From the NCBI GenBank assembly GCA_910587175.1, contig CAJULH010000031.1, positions 1 through 24,259 on the forward strand: a DNA stretch of 24,259 nucleotides, written 5' to 3'. The translations under genes and the position numbers were made by a program. The notes beneath the pieces are model-generated. The model did no database searches and was not told where the DNA came from. It saw only the letters and a list, made by a program, of their open reading frames with translations. Every line of letters starts with the position of its first letter. Position 1 is the first letter of the stretch. The DNA comes from Candidatus Gastranaerophilales bacterium (GTDB lineage: Bacteria > Cyanobacteriota > Vampirovibrionia > Gastranaerophilales > Gastranaerophilaceae). Below, piece after piece: positions 7,944-14,470 of the stretch.

Positions 7944-8062
7944 AGAGCTGCAGCAAGCTCTGTGACAGTAAGCGCAAGCCCTCCAAGAAGATCCAACTTG
8001 CACAAAATCAAAGAATTTTGGCAAGTGGAGACCGGTGCTTAAGCACTACGATAGCGTCGTAG
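7944..8062. repeat. Dense run of four hairpins, possible structured RNA or repeat element
   Basis: Four inverted repeats lie in 119 bases. AGAGCT (7944-7949) pairs with AGCTCT (7956-7961). A 14-bp stem at 7993-8028 pairs CCA-CTTGC-CAAAAT with ATTTTGGCAAGTGG, with two single-A bulges in the left arm and a six-base loop. GTGCTTAAGCAC (8035-8046) is a perfect palindrome. CTACGA (8046-8051) pairs with TCGTAG (8057-8062). The stretch is GC-richer than its surroundings, and no protein frame explains it. It could be a noncoding RNA, a mobile repeat copy or a remnant; the strand is unknown. Confidence 0.5.
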
Positions 8063-8078
8063 GATGTGAGTCTTGTGA

Positions 8079-8414
8079 GTGAAAACGTTAGTGAAACGAA
8101 CAAAAGACGAAACACCCACAGACGCAAATGCCGGTTACGGCACCCTGCGGTGCAGTTCCGGTCCCAGTCTCTGCCCGGGCGCCAATGGCGGCAACTGCTG
8201 GCCGAACCACGTATGGTCAGGCGCATTACGCGAGACAAGCTATTATAGCGGCTTCAAACTGAATTCGGGTTCACTTACTATGACGAATGCCTGTGATGGT
8301 ACAGGTAAGTGCCACTATACCAACGCTTTTACTGTGCGCTGTGTCCTGGATTTGAAGATAAGGTTTCCTTTTAAGAGTGCAACATCTGAATATCAAAGTT
8401 ATCCGGGTTTTTAA
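8079..8414 (+). pseudogene. Remnant resembling the C-terminal end of a FISUMP/DUF1566-type (C-lectin-like) domain
   Basis: The frame reads CPGANGGNCWPNHVWSG, then SGFKLNSGSLTMTN and TNAFTVRCVLD. This matches the order seen at the end of FISUMP or DUF1566 domains: a Trp-Ser motif, a strand with SG, and a closing VRCV. Those domains need well over 100 more residues upstream. Here the frame is closed by TGA at 8076-8078, the GTG at 8079 has no Shine-Dalgarno, and the first 15 codons look non-coding. So it is probably a decayed or transferred 3' fragment. Its GC content is visibly higher than that of flanking genes. Its stop overlaps the stop of the convergent P-type ATPase gene, and a terminator spans both. 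The domain assignment is by eye and tentative. Confidence 0.45.
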
Positions 8415-8423
8415 ACCCGTTTT
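8404..8423 (+). terminator. Small terminator at the convergent stop codons
   Basis: CGGGTT (8404-8409) and AACCCG (8414-8419) form a six-bp stem followed by four T on the plus strand. On the minus strand no T run follows, so it would end plus-strand transcription from the remnant. Confidence 0.55.
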
Positions 8424-10396
8424 GCATAAAGCATTCTAAGTGAATTTAAAATTGCAATAAAAGAAACACCTACATCTGCAAACACGGCACCCCACATGGT
8501 AACAAAGCCAAATGCCCCGAATATAAGGAACAAAGCCTTTATTCCAAGTGCCAGCACAATATTTTGTTTAACAATTCTGATTGTCTTTTTTGAAATCTTC
8601 AGAGCAGTATATATTTTTAGCAGATTATCATCCGTTATAACTATATCAGAAGCCTCTATTGCAGCATCGGAGCCCAGTTTACCCATCGATATCCCGATAT
8701 CAGCCCTCGTTAACACGGGTGCATCATTTATACCATCCCCTGTAAATACAAGTATTTCGCCTTGCTTTTGTTCCGATAACATTTTTTCAACCTTATCCAC
8801 CTTTTCATTTGGAAGCAGATTAAAATACACTTCATCCAGACCAAGCTCCTTTTGAACACCCAGTGCTGCCGCTTTTGTATCACCAGTCAGCATTATTGTT
8901 CCGGCACCGGTCTGTTTAAGTTTTGAAATCACGTCTTTTGCATTTTGTTTTATACTGTCAGAAATTACAATACAGCCAAGATATTCGCCATTTGATGCTA
9001 TATGTACAATTGTCCCAGAGGAATTTTCAGGATTTGTAACCAAAATATTAAACATTTTCATTATCGATTCATTACCCGCTATGATATTTTTGTCAAAAAC
9101 ATTTGCAGAAATACCCTTCCCGGGAAATTCTTTTAAATCTTTAATTTTAGATGTATCAATATCCTTGCCGTAGGCATCTTTGATGGATTTTGCAACAGGA
9201 TGGGTTGAGTAATTTTCTGCATATGCGGCAAGTTTTAAAATCTCACTTTTATCAAAGAATTCAGATGCAGAAATTATCCCCGAAACCTTAAAACAGCCTT
9301 CTGTCAGCGTTCCTGTTTTATCAAAAACAAATGTTTTAGCATTTGAAAACGCTTCAAGATAATTGCTTCCTTTGATTAAAATACCGCTTCTTGACGCTGC
9401 GCCAATACCTGCAAAAAAGCCTAAGGGAATTGATATCACAAGAGCACAGGGACAAGATATTACAAGGAAAGTAAGAGCACGCTCAAACCATATTAAAAAG
9501 CTGCTGCCAAATAGAACAGGCGGCAAAATTGCAAGTAAAATTGCAGAAAAGACAACAAACGGTGTATATATTCTTGCAAATTTTGTTATAAATTTTTCCG
9601 TTTTTGCCTTGTTGCCTGCAGCATTTTCAACCATATTTAAAATTTTTGACACGGCAGAATCCCTAAACTCTTTTAAAACTTTAACTCTTAAAACAGAGTT
9701 CAGGTTTATATATCCGCTTAAAATTTCATCATTTAAAGAAATTTCTTTTGGAATACTCTCACCCGTAAGATTTGATGAATCAATGGAACCAAAGCCTTCT
9801 GTAACAATACCATCCAGCGGAACCTTCTCGCCCGGTTTTATTATTATTATTTCACCCGGTTTCACTTCATCAGGGTGCACCTTCAATATTTTGCCATCAC
9901 GTAAAACATTTGCATATTCAGGTTTTATTTTCATTAAATCCGCGATAGATTTTCTGGATTGCTTAACGGCATAAGAATGAAATAATTCCCCGGTTTGATA
10001 CAGCACCATAACCATAATGCCTTCGGGGTACTCACCTATGCAAAATGCACCAAATGCAGCTATTGTCATAAGGAAATTTTCATCCAAAAGCTGCCTGTTG
10101 ACCAGGTTTTTAAAAGCGTTTGCAGCAATATCCCCCGCTACAATTAAATAGCAAAGCAAGAATTCAAAGAATTTTACAATGTTTGCAAAACCAGGTTCTA
10201 CGTAACTTTCAGGCTTAAAGATTACATAGAAAACAAGCAAAACAAGGGTAATAATTATCCTTAGAATCATTTTTCCGGAATCAGAATGCTTGTGATTGTG
10301 TCCCACCCCGCAGCATGAAACGTGGTGCCCGTGTTTATTTGAATCATTACAGCTATGATTGTGATTGCGGTTATTGCAAACGCCGTAATTGCACAT
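8411..10396 (-). CDS. cadA: Heavy-metal P1B-type ATPase (Zn/Cd/Pb exporter type)
   Basis: This inner-membrane pump exports divalent soft metals at the cost of ATP. The P-type motifs are all present: TGES (211-214), the transmembrane CPC metal site (C315, C317), phosphorylation motif DKTGT (D359), the P1B HP dipeptide (399-400), and GDGINDAP (553-560). The last membrane helix carries DVG (D641) ahead of NSLRML, the pattern of the P1B-2 (ZntA/CadA) subgroup. There is no N-terminal HMA domain with GMxCxxC. Residues 1-37 instead hold eight His and five Cys, which probably bind metal. Length 661 is normal once the HMA domain is absent. The ATG at 10396 has AGGAG 8 bases upstream, and the promoter carries two operator-like repeats (10423-10481). 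The SmtB-like ArsR gene at 11886 is the likely regulator, although a hypothetical gene intervenes. Confidence 0.93.
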   Translation of the reverse strand: MCNYGVCNNRNHNHSCNDSNKHGHHVSCCGVGHNHKHSDSGKMILRIIITLVLLVFYVIFKPESYVEPGFANIVKFFEFLLCYLIVAGDIAANAFKNLVNRQLLDENFLMTIAAFGAFCIGEYPEGIMVMVLYQTGELFHSYAVKQSRKSIADLMKIKPEYANVLRDGKILKVHPDEVKPGEIIIIKPGEKVPLDGIVTEGFGSIDSSNLTGESIPKEISLNDEILSGYINLNSVLRVKVLKEFRDSAVSKILNMVENAAGNKAKTEKFITKFARIYTPFVVFSAILLAILPPVLFGSSFLIWFERALTFLVISCPCALVISIPLGFFAGIGAASRSGILIKGSNYLEAFSNAKTFVFDKTGTLTEGCFKVSGIISASEFFDKSEILKLAAYAENYSTHPVAKSIKDAYGKDIDTSKIKDLKEFPGKGISANVFDKNIIAGNESIMKMFNILVTNPENSSGTIVHIASNGEYLGCIVISDSIKQNAKDVISKLKQTGAGTIMLTGDTKAAALGVQKELGLDEVYFNLLPNEKVDKVEKMLSEQKQGEILVFTGDGINDAPVLTRADIGISMGKLGSDAAIEASDIVITDDNLLKIYTALKISKKTIRIVKQNIVLALGIKALFLIFGAFGFVTMWGAVFADVGVSFIAILNSLRMLYAKRV

Positions 10397-10422
10397 CTGA
10401 AATTCTCCTTAACAATATCTTA

Positions 10423-10481
10423 ATTGTTCAATCATTCAACTATATATTAGTATTATAATTGAACAATCATTCAATTGTCAA
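10423..10481 (-). promoter_or_regulatory. cadA promoter with two ArsR-type operator copies
   Basis: On the minus strand the -35 is TTGACA (plus 10476-10481) and the -10 is TATAAT (plus 10452-10457), 18 bp apart. The spacer is exactly filled by the inverted repeat ATTGAA-CAATCA-TTCAAT (10458-10475). A second copy matching 15 of 18 bases (10423-10440) lies just downstream of the predicted start. Both share CAATCATTCAA. TGAA/TTCA repeats of this kind are typical SmtB/ArsR sites, and both positions would block transcription when occupied. Confidence 0.8.
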
Positions 10482-10551
10482 GAGGCAAAATTCATCTCTT
10501 TGAAAAATATACGGGCAAACAAAGTAAAAAGAAAATATAACTGTATAAAAG

Positions 10552-10584
10552 CAAAAGACTGCCATAACATCAGACAGTCTTTTG
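10552..10584 (-). terminator. Terminator of the gene at 10595-11749
   Basis: A perfect 10-bp stem (CAAAAGACTG 10552-10561 with CAGTCTTTTG 10575-10584) is followed on the minus strand by a T-rich tail (CTTTTAT). It lies 11 bases past the stop codon and insulates the cadA promoter from read-through. Confidence 0.85.
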
Positions 10585-10594
10585 TAAAATAAAT

Positions 10595-11749
10595 TTATCT
10601 CATTAAAGTTCTCATGGAAGTTAAATTTAGCGTATTGTCTTTCTGTCTTTCAAATGTTCTTAACGTAATTGCGCTGTCATCTTTTTCGGAAAATAACTGC
10701 TTAACTGTCAGCTTGTTGCCGTTTGGGTTTGTTGAAAGACAGAGTTTGGAATTATCCAATGAATTAAAATAATACAATTCATCTATTGAACCATCTTCTC
10801 TGAAATTAACTGAAAAATTCCTTTGTCCGTTTTTTATTCCTTCTGCACTTATATAATCGCCATTAGCGTTGTTTCTCACAACCTTTATCGTAGAAAACAT
10901 GCTTGGATAGGTATATGTAGAAGTTCCATTATTATTATTTTCTACTATTGGTTTTGTATGCATTGGCTCATTTGCGGTTAATATATTAATGACATTTCTC
11001 GGATCTCTGTCAAAACCTGCACAAACAGCCCTGTAGATTATATAATTTATGCTTTCACTGACAGCATCCAACGCTTCCTGGAGTTCATCGTGTTTAGATG
11101 TTTTTAAAACTTCAACTACAGCTTTTTGCGCTTCAAGAATCTCTTGCATTGTTCCATCATCAAACATTGCCTGCACCTTGTCTAACATATCAGCAGCAGC
11201 TTCTTTTTCCATATCGCTATATTTATCCATCTTTGGATTATTATTCATATCTTCTAAATCGGGCAGCCGGACTTCGGAATAATTAACCGTTTCCTGTTGT
11301 GCTATATTCCTTTCCATATTTCTAATGTATTTATCCGCACTGCTTGTAGAAAACAGGGGTATTTTATCCTTTAATTCATCAGGCGCCTGCCCAATTTGTT
11401 CGGCAGCAGCTTTTATTGTATAAAGCGCCATACTTGCACTGTTTTCGGCAACCATAGCTTCGATATCATCATAATATTCATCTGCTTCCATTATTTCATC
11501 GAATCCGTTCTGCACCTTTGAAAATTCGCTTTCAGGGTTTTTGGAATCTTCAAATATTTTGTCAGTCATGCCTGCAGCCATCATATTAAAATAAGATTCA
11601 GGAGAAATATATATCTCATGGGAATTATTTTGTTTACTGTCCTTATTGGAGCCTGAATCAGGTGCTCCTGCATTTTCTTTATTTTTTCCTTTAAAATTCA
11701 TCTTGGCTATATTGCTGTAATTACTTTGCATAACGGGTGCAATATTCAT
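10595..11749 (-). CDS. Hypothetical protein with N-terminal F-K-G motif
   Basis: I recognise no known domain in these 384 residues. The N-terminus MNIAPVMQSNYSNIAK is followed by MNFKGK (residues 17-22) and then a Ser/Asn/Lys-rich linker to about residue 45. There is no signal peptide or membrane helix. Residues about 85-245 are predicted helical and acidic (many Ala, Glu, Asp and Met). Residues about 265-384 are richer in beta-type sequence (TYTYPSMFSTIKVV, NFSVNFREDGSIDELYYF). The start is supported by AAAGGA about 6 bases upstream, and a promoter (11781-11810) and terminator (10552-10584) make it a single-gene unit. It shares the N-terminal motif with the proteins starting at 13370 and 15971, and is probably a lineage-specific family. 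Confidence 0.75.
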   Translation of the reverse strand: MNIAPVMQSNYSNIAKMNFKGKNKENAGAPDSGSNKDSKQNNSHEIYISPESYFNMMAAGMTDKIFEDSKNPESEFSKVQNGFDEIMEADEYYDDIEAMVAENSASMALYTIKAAAEQIGQAPDELKDKIPLFSTSSADKYIRNMERNIAQQETVNYSEVRLPDLEDMNNNPKMDKYSDMEKEAAADMLDKVQAMFDDGTMQEILEAQKAVVEVLKTSKHDELQEALDAVSESINYIIYRAVCAGFDRDPRNVINILTANEPMHTKPIVENNNNGTSTYTYPSMFSTIKVVRNNANGDYISAEGIKNGQRNFSVNFREDGSIDELYYFNSLDNSKLCLSTNPNGNKLTVKQLFSEKDDSAITLRTFERQKDNTLNLTSMRTLMR

Positions 11750-11780
11750 TTGAAATCCTTTCTCTTACTGCGGCATTTAT

Positions 11781-11810
11781 ATTAAAACTTCTAAAAATTT
11801 TATTTGTCAA
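11781..11810 (-). promoter_or_regulatory. Promoter of the gene at 10595-11749
   Basis: On the minus strand TTGACA (plus 11805-11810) and TTTAAT (plus 11781-11786) are 18 bp apart. It is back-to-back with the arsR promoter; the two -35 boxes are only 23 bp apart and form an inverted pair. Confidence 0.65.
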
Positions 11811-11833
11811 AACATTTTAAAATACCGTTTTAT

Positions 11834-11863
11834 TTGACAACAACCTGTTTATAAAAATATAAT
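11834..11863 (+). promoter_or_regulatory. Promoter of the ArsR-family gene
   Basis: TTGACA (11834-11839) and TATAAT (11858-11863) both match consensus, with an 18-bp spacer. A TTGACAA/TTGTCA pair (11834-11840 and 11863-11868) brackets it and may be an operator. The CAATCATTCAA element of the cadA promoter is absent here. Confidence 0.75.
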
Positions 11864-11885
11864 TGTCACAAAGAAGGAAATTTCA

Positions 11886-12236
11886 ATGGAAAATAAAAAA
11901 ACTGACTGCGAAGCCTGCAATCTTGAACTTATAGACAAAGTAAAGCCAAACATGCCGGAAACCAGTGTATTATATGAGCTTTCAGATTTTTTTAAAGTAA
12001 TGGGTGATTCTACAAGAATTCAGCTTTTATGGGCGCTGGAAGAAAGCGAACTTTGCGTAAATGACCTTGCATACCTTTTAAATATGACAAAGTCTGCAGT
12101 TTCACATCAGCTAAAGGTTTTAAGAACAGCAAAACTTGTGCGCCCCACCAAAAAAGGGAAAAATGTATTTTACGCGCTGGATGATGAGCATGTAAAACAC
12201 ATTCTGGAGAAAGCCCTGGAGCACGTTTTGGAGTAG
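11886..12236 (+). CDS. ArsR/SmtB-family metal-sensing repressor
   Basis: These dimeric winged-helix repressors leave DNA when they bind metal. Recognition helix sequence is at about residues 67-80 (MTKSAVSHQLKVLR) and the wing at 86-98. The C-terminal helix keeps the full alpha-5 zinc site of SmtB/CzrA: Asp100, His102, His113 and Glu116. The protein also has CadC-like N-terminal cysteines (C8, C11) and the ELCV cysteine (C57), but Asn59 replaces the second CadC cysteine, so the alpha-3N site may be incomplete. Length 116 is typical. GAAGGAA at 11873-11879 serves as the Shine-Dalgarno. Zn(II) or Cd(II) is the likely inducer and cadA the likely target, about 1.5 kb away on the other strand; no other metal gene is adjacent. 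Confidence 0.93.
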   Translation: MENKKTDCEACNLELIDKVKPNMPETSVLYELSDFFKVMGDSTRIQLLWALEESELCVNDLAYLLNMTKSAVSHQLKVLRTAKLVRPTKKGKNVFYALDDEHVKHILEKALEHVLE

Positions 12237-12482
12237 GGGTTTATTTTACCTCCAACTGCTACAAATATTTGCAACAAAGGCAGCGGATTTTGCGAGACGC
12301 GAAACGTCATTTGCGAACAGGTTGCTAAAACCTGTGAAGCCCGCAATAATTCAAGCAGGACGGTCTATTGCACATCAACTTAAAATCAGAGAGTTTAAAG
12401 TGTAGTGTTTTACAACAGCCTTTTTATGCAAACACCTTGCGCAAAATGGAAATGACATTACTAAAAAATTTTCCAAAAAAGC
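12237..12482. other. Intergenic stretch with small hairpins between arsR and merR
   Basis: No gene is visible here. GACG-cgaaa-CGTC (12296-12308) forms a small hairpin. ACAGGTT (12317-12323) pairs with AACCTGT (12329-12335), nested inside TTGCG (12311-12315) and CGCAA (12342-12346). It may be a structured transcript end or a short RNA. No T run follows, so it is not a clear terminator for arsR. Confidence 0.4.
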
Positions 12483-12513
12483 TTGACTTAGAGCCTGCTC
12501 CAGATTGTACAGT
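12483..12513 (+). promoter_or_regulatory. MerR-type promoter and operator
   Basis: TTGACT (12483-12488) and TACAGT (12508-12513) are separated by 19 bp, the over-long spacer that MerR proteins act on. The imperfect dyad GAGC-ct-GCTC is centred in the spacer (12491-12500), within CTTAGAGCCTGCTCCAG. It drives the merR gene directly downstream, so it is presumably autoregulated. Confidence 0.8.
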
Positions 12514-12546
12514 ATTATTAAGCAAATAAAAAAGGATTATTAACTT

Positions 12547-12930
12547 ATGAAAATATCTGAAGTAAGTAAAAAATACAATATTTCCCCGGATACATTAAGG
12601 TATTATGAAAAAGAAGGGCTTTTACCAAATGTAAAGAAAAATGCCAGCGGAATAAGGGAATATTCAGAAAACGACTGCAATTGGGTAGAATTTATAAAAT
12701 GTATGCGCGGAGCAGGACTTTCGATAGAGGTGCTTGCAAAATATATTGAGCTTTTTTACAAAGGAGATTCCACAAAGGAAGAGCGCAAAAATATTTTAAC
12801 AGAAGAACGTGCAAAACTTATTGAAAAGCGAGATGCAATCCAGGCTACAATAGACAGGCTTGATTATAAAATAGATGCCTATGACAAAACCATAATCAAA
12901 AAAGAAAAAGAGCTGCTGGAAAACCCTTAA
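12547..12930 (+). CDS. MerR-family transcriptional regulator (NmlR/AdhR-like)
   Basis: The N-terminal MerR helix-turn-helix and wing are clear: MKISEVSKKYNISPDTLRYYEKEGLLP (split here as MKISEVSKKYNIS, TLRYYEKEGLLP), then SGIREYSENDCNWVEFIKCMRGAGLSIE to about residue 60. A long dimerisation coiled coil follows (about 78-125). The pattern fits the NmlR/AdhR branch, whose members answer to aldehydes or other electrophiles. Cys44 and Cys52 are candidate sensors, but no C-terminal metal-binding cysteines are present. Length 127 is normal. AAGGA (12532-12536) precedes the ATG by 10 bases. No dehydrogenase or reductase gene lies beside it; the next gene is convergent and starts only 5 bases past its stop. 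Its only visible target is its own promoter. Confidence 0.9.
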   Translation: MKISEVSKKYNISPDTLRYYEKEGLLPNVKKNASGIREYSENDCNWVEFIKCMRGAGLSIEVLAKYIELFYKGDSTKEERKNILTEERAKLIEKRDAIQATIDRLDYKIDAYDKTIIKKEKELLENP

Positions 12931-12935
12931 AGAGT

Positions 12936-13370
12936 TTATACGATTAAATCTACAGACTTTATTTTGCCGGTTTCATTATCATAATCAACTTTTAGTACAG
13001 ATTTTTCAGAACATAAGCCAAGCAATTCCCAAACATTGTCTCTGTGCCGGCTCCAGGCTTCATTTATCGCAGCAGATGTAAAATCATCATCCCCGTAATA
13101 ATCGGCTGCATAGTCTGATACAAGCTCTGCACTTTTGTACGACATTTTGAAAGCATCCCCCTCTTTTCCGCTGAAAATATAAGTTTCATTTTCATTATCC
13201 GGGGAATATACGCAAGCCCTGCCTTCATCAATATCATCAAATATTTTCTTTACATCTTTGTCAATTTTGCTTTTGCCATCACCGTTTGCCATTATGGCTA
13301 TTTTTTCTGCAATATGCTGCGGTGCATTGACTTTTACAATCTTTCCAAAACTAACAGGGCTTATATTCAT
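12936..13370 (-). CDS. Hypothetical protein with N-terminal S-F-G-K motif
   Basis: I recognise no domain in these 144 residues. The start at 13370 (MNISPVSFGKIVKV) is chosen over a start at 13400 because GGAGAG lies 7 bases upstream of it, while the longer start is unsupported. The opening MNIxPVSFGK resembles the motif of the proteins starting at 11749 and 15971. The rest is acidic and soluble (GDGKSKIDKDVKKIFDDID; YYGDDDF), with no signal peptide or membrane helix and a beta-type C-terminus (SVLKVDYDNETGKIKSVDLIV in two strands). It is probably a compact cytosolic or unconventionally exported protein. It is convergent with merR. Confidence 0.7.
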   Translation of the reverse strand: MNISPVSFGKIVKVNAPQHIAEKIAIMANGDGKSKIDKDVKKIFDDIDEGRACVYSPDNENETYIFSGKEGDAFKMSYKSAELVSDYAADYYGDDDFTSAAINEAWSRHRDNVWELLGLCSEKSVLKVDYDNETGKIKSVDLIV

Positions 13371-13457
13371 TATTTTTCTCTCCAAACTATTTGTTTGCAT
13401 ACAAAAACGATGAATAATATTTTTTGCCTGACAATAGAAACCAACTGCAGTACAAAA

Positions 13458-13790
13458 TTACAAAATTTTTTCTAAAATTTCACTAACTAATTTCAATTTA
13501 TCAATATCCTCTTTTATCAGTTTAATTCTGCCAATAATTAACGAATACAGCTCTTTATTACTATAATCGTATTCAAAATCAAACAGATCTTTTGGCTTAA
13601 GACCAAGTGCATTTGTAATTCTTTCAAGAGTATCCGCCATAGGATAATTGACCCCGTTTTCTATGCAAGACATTGCCCTTGGTAAAATATTGACTTTTTC
13701 TGCAAATTTTTCCTGTGAAAGCCCCCTGGCTTTCCTTAATTTTGCTATACGCTGACCTAATAATCTTTTTAAATTCTTATCAACTGGCAT
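13458..13790 (-). CDS. XRE-family helix-turn-helix regulator
   Basis: A Cro/CI-type helix-turn-helix covers residues about 11-66: RIAKLRKARGLSQEKFAEKV, then the recognition region ILPRAMSCIENGVNYP and the closing helix LERITNALGLKPKDLFDF. A helical tail (about 75-110), rich in Ile, Lys and Leu, may dimerise. Length 110 suits a small stand-alone regulator. The target is unknown. It diverges from a second XRE-like frame at 13984, and between them lies the promoter-terminator unit at 13882-13982, which either regulator could control. Neither regulator has a toxin-like neighbour, so no toxin-antitoxin pair is suggested. Confidence 0.85.
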   Translation of the reverse strand: MPVDKNLKRLLGQRIAKLRKARGLSQEKFAEKVNILPRAMSCIENGVNYPMADTLERITNALGLKPKDLFDFEYDYSNKELYSLIIGRIKLIKEDIDKLKLVSEILEKIL

Positions 13791-13881
13791 TGGTTTTAAT
13801 CTTTCAATTTTTATATACTAATGTTTATTTCATTATAAAAATAAGGACACTTTGGCATTTTATTTATTGATTTTTTAGTTC

Positions 13882-13910
13882 TTGACATTGAGAATTAAAT
13901 TGCTTATAAC
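13882..13910 (+). promoter_or_regulatory. Consensus promoter upstream of a short transcription unit
   Basis: TTGACA (13882-13887) and TATAAC (13905-13910) are 17 bp apart, one of the best promoter matches in the window. Transcription should begin near 13917, about 45 bases before the terminator stem. Confidence 0.75.
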
Positions 13911-13916
13911 CAGCTT

Positions 13917-13982
13917 GCGGAAAACAACATAAAATTTCAAACTAAATATAATTCGGTGCGGGCGTATTTTCTCGCCCGTTTT
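13917..13982 (+). ncRNA. Candidate small RNA or attenuator leader (about 65 nt)
   Basis: A consensus promoter is followed about 42 bases after the predicted start by a strong intrinsic terminator: CGGGCG (13959-13964) and CGCCCG (13973-13978), loop TATTTTCT, then TTTT. No start codon with a Shine-Dalgarno lies between them. The upstream part is A-rich and unpaired, then the GC stem closes the transcript. Either it is a free small RNA or it is a premature-termination leader for the XRE-like frame that begins at once afterwards. Confidence 0.55.
13959..13982 (+). terminator. Intrinsic terminator of the short unit
   Basis: A 6-bp all-GC stem with an 8-base loop is followed by TTTTC. The plus strand has no gene upstream of it within reach except the candidate small RNA. 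Confidence 0.75.
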
Positions 13983-13983
13983 C

Positions 13984-14406
13984 TTGGAAAACCGGGTTCC
14001 ATCCGTTTCAGTCTTCAATGCAGTATGGGCTTCATACCGCATTCTTAAGGATGAGTTATACCTGCGTTTTTGCAGATTTCAACTCTGCAAGCAGAGAGCT
14101 CAAAAAGCAAAGAATGCAGAAAATCTAACCCAATCCAAGCTTGCTGAAAAACTTGGAATTGATACTTCTTCGCTTGGCAAGCTTGAATACGAAATAAATT
14201 TTACATCGGCGAAAATATTGCTTAAAATGAGTATTGTCTTTGATATTAGCCCTGCTGAATTATTTAATTTCGGAGACAAAATTAAGCCTGATACAGCATA
14301 TAATGATAAATTTGATAAAATATTTGAACTACTGCTTGTATGCAGCAAAAACGAGCCGGATCAGGTCTGTAATATATCGGATTGCGTTTTAAAATTTAAA
14401 AAATAA
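13984..14406 (+). CDS. XRE-like helix-turn-helix protein, N-terminus uncertain, possibly degraded
   Basis: Residues about 38-95 form an XRE domain: QRAQKAKNAENLTQSKLAEK, then LGIDTSSLGKLEYEIN and KILLKMSIVFDISPAELFNF. The closing LFNF echoes the LFDF of the divergent XRE protein at 13790. The open frame begins with TTG at 13984, directly on the terminator's T run and with no Shine-Dalgarno. No ATG lies in frame before the domain. The first 37 codons (Cys- and Arg-rich, FCRFQLCK) do not look like an XRE N-terminus. Either translation begins at a non-ATG codon, or the 5' end has been lost or frameshifted. The C-terminal 40 residues are unassigned. Confidence 0.55.
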   Translation: MENRVPSVSVFNAVWASYRILKDELYLRFCRFQLCKQRAQKAKNAENLTQSKLAEKLGIDTSSLGKLEYEINFTSAKILLKMSIVFDISPAELFNFGDKIKPDTAYNDKFDKIFELLLVCSKNEPDQVCNISDCVLKFKK

Positions 14407-14470
14407 TAAAAACTCAAAAATTTTTCAAAAAGGAATCAGCAATAACGGGGTTCGGATAAAAATCAAAATT

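Noticed and set aside
8008..8238. 76-codon minus-strand open frame
   Set aside because: It is antisense to the FISUMP-like fragment and the hairpin run; it is Arg/Cys/Trp-rich, as expected from a shadow frame.
9363..9974. 203-codon plus-strand open frame inside cadA
   Set aside because: It is antisense to a clearly conserved P-type ATPase.
13458..14406. Divergent XRE genes as a toxin-antitoxin module
   Set aside because: Neither neighbour resembles a toxin (no HigB, HipA, RelE or PIN features).
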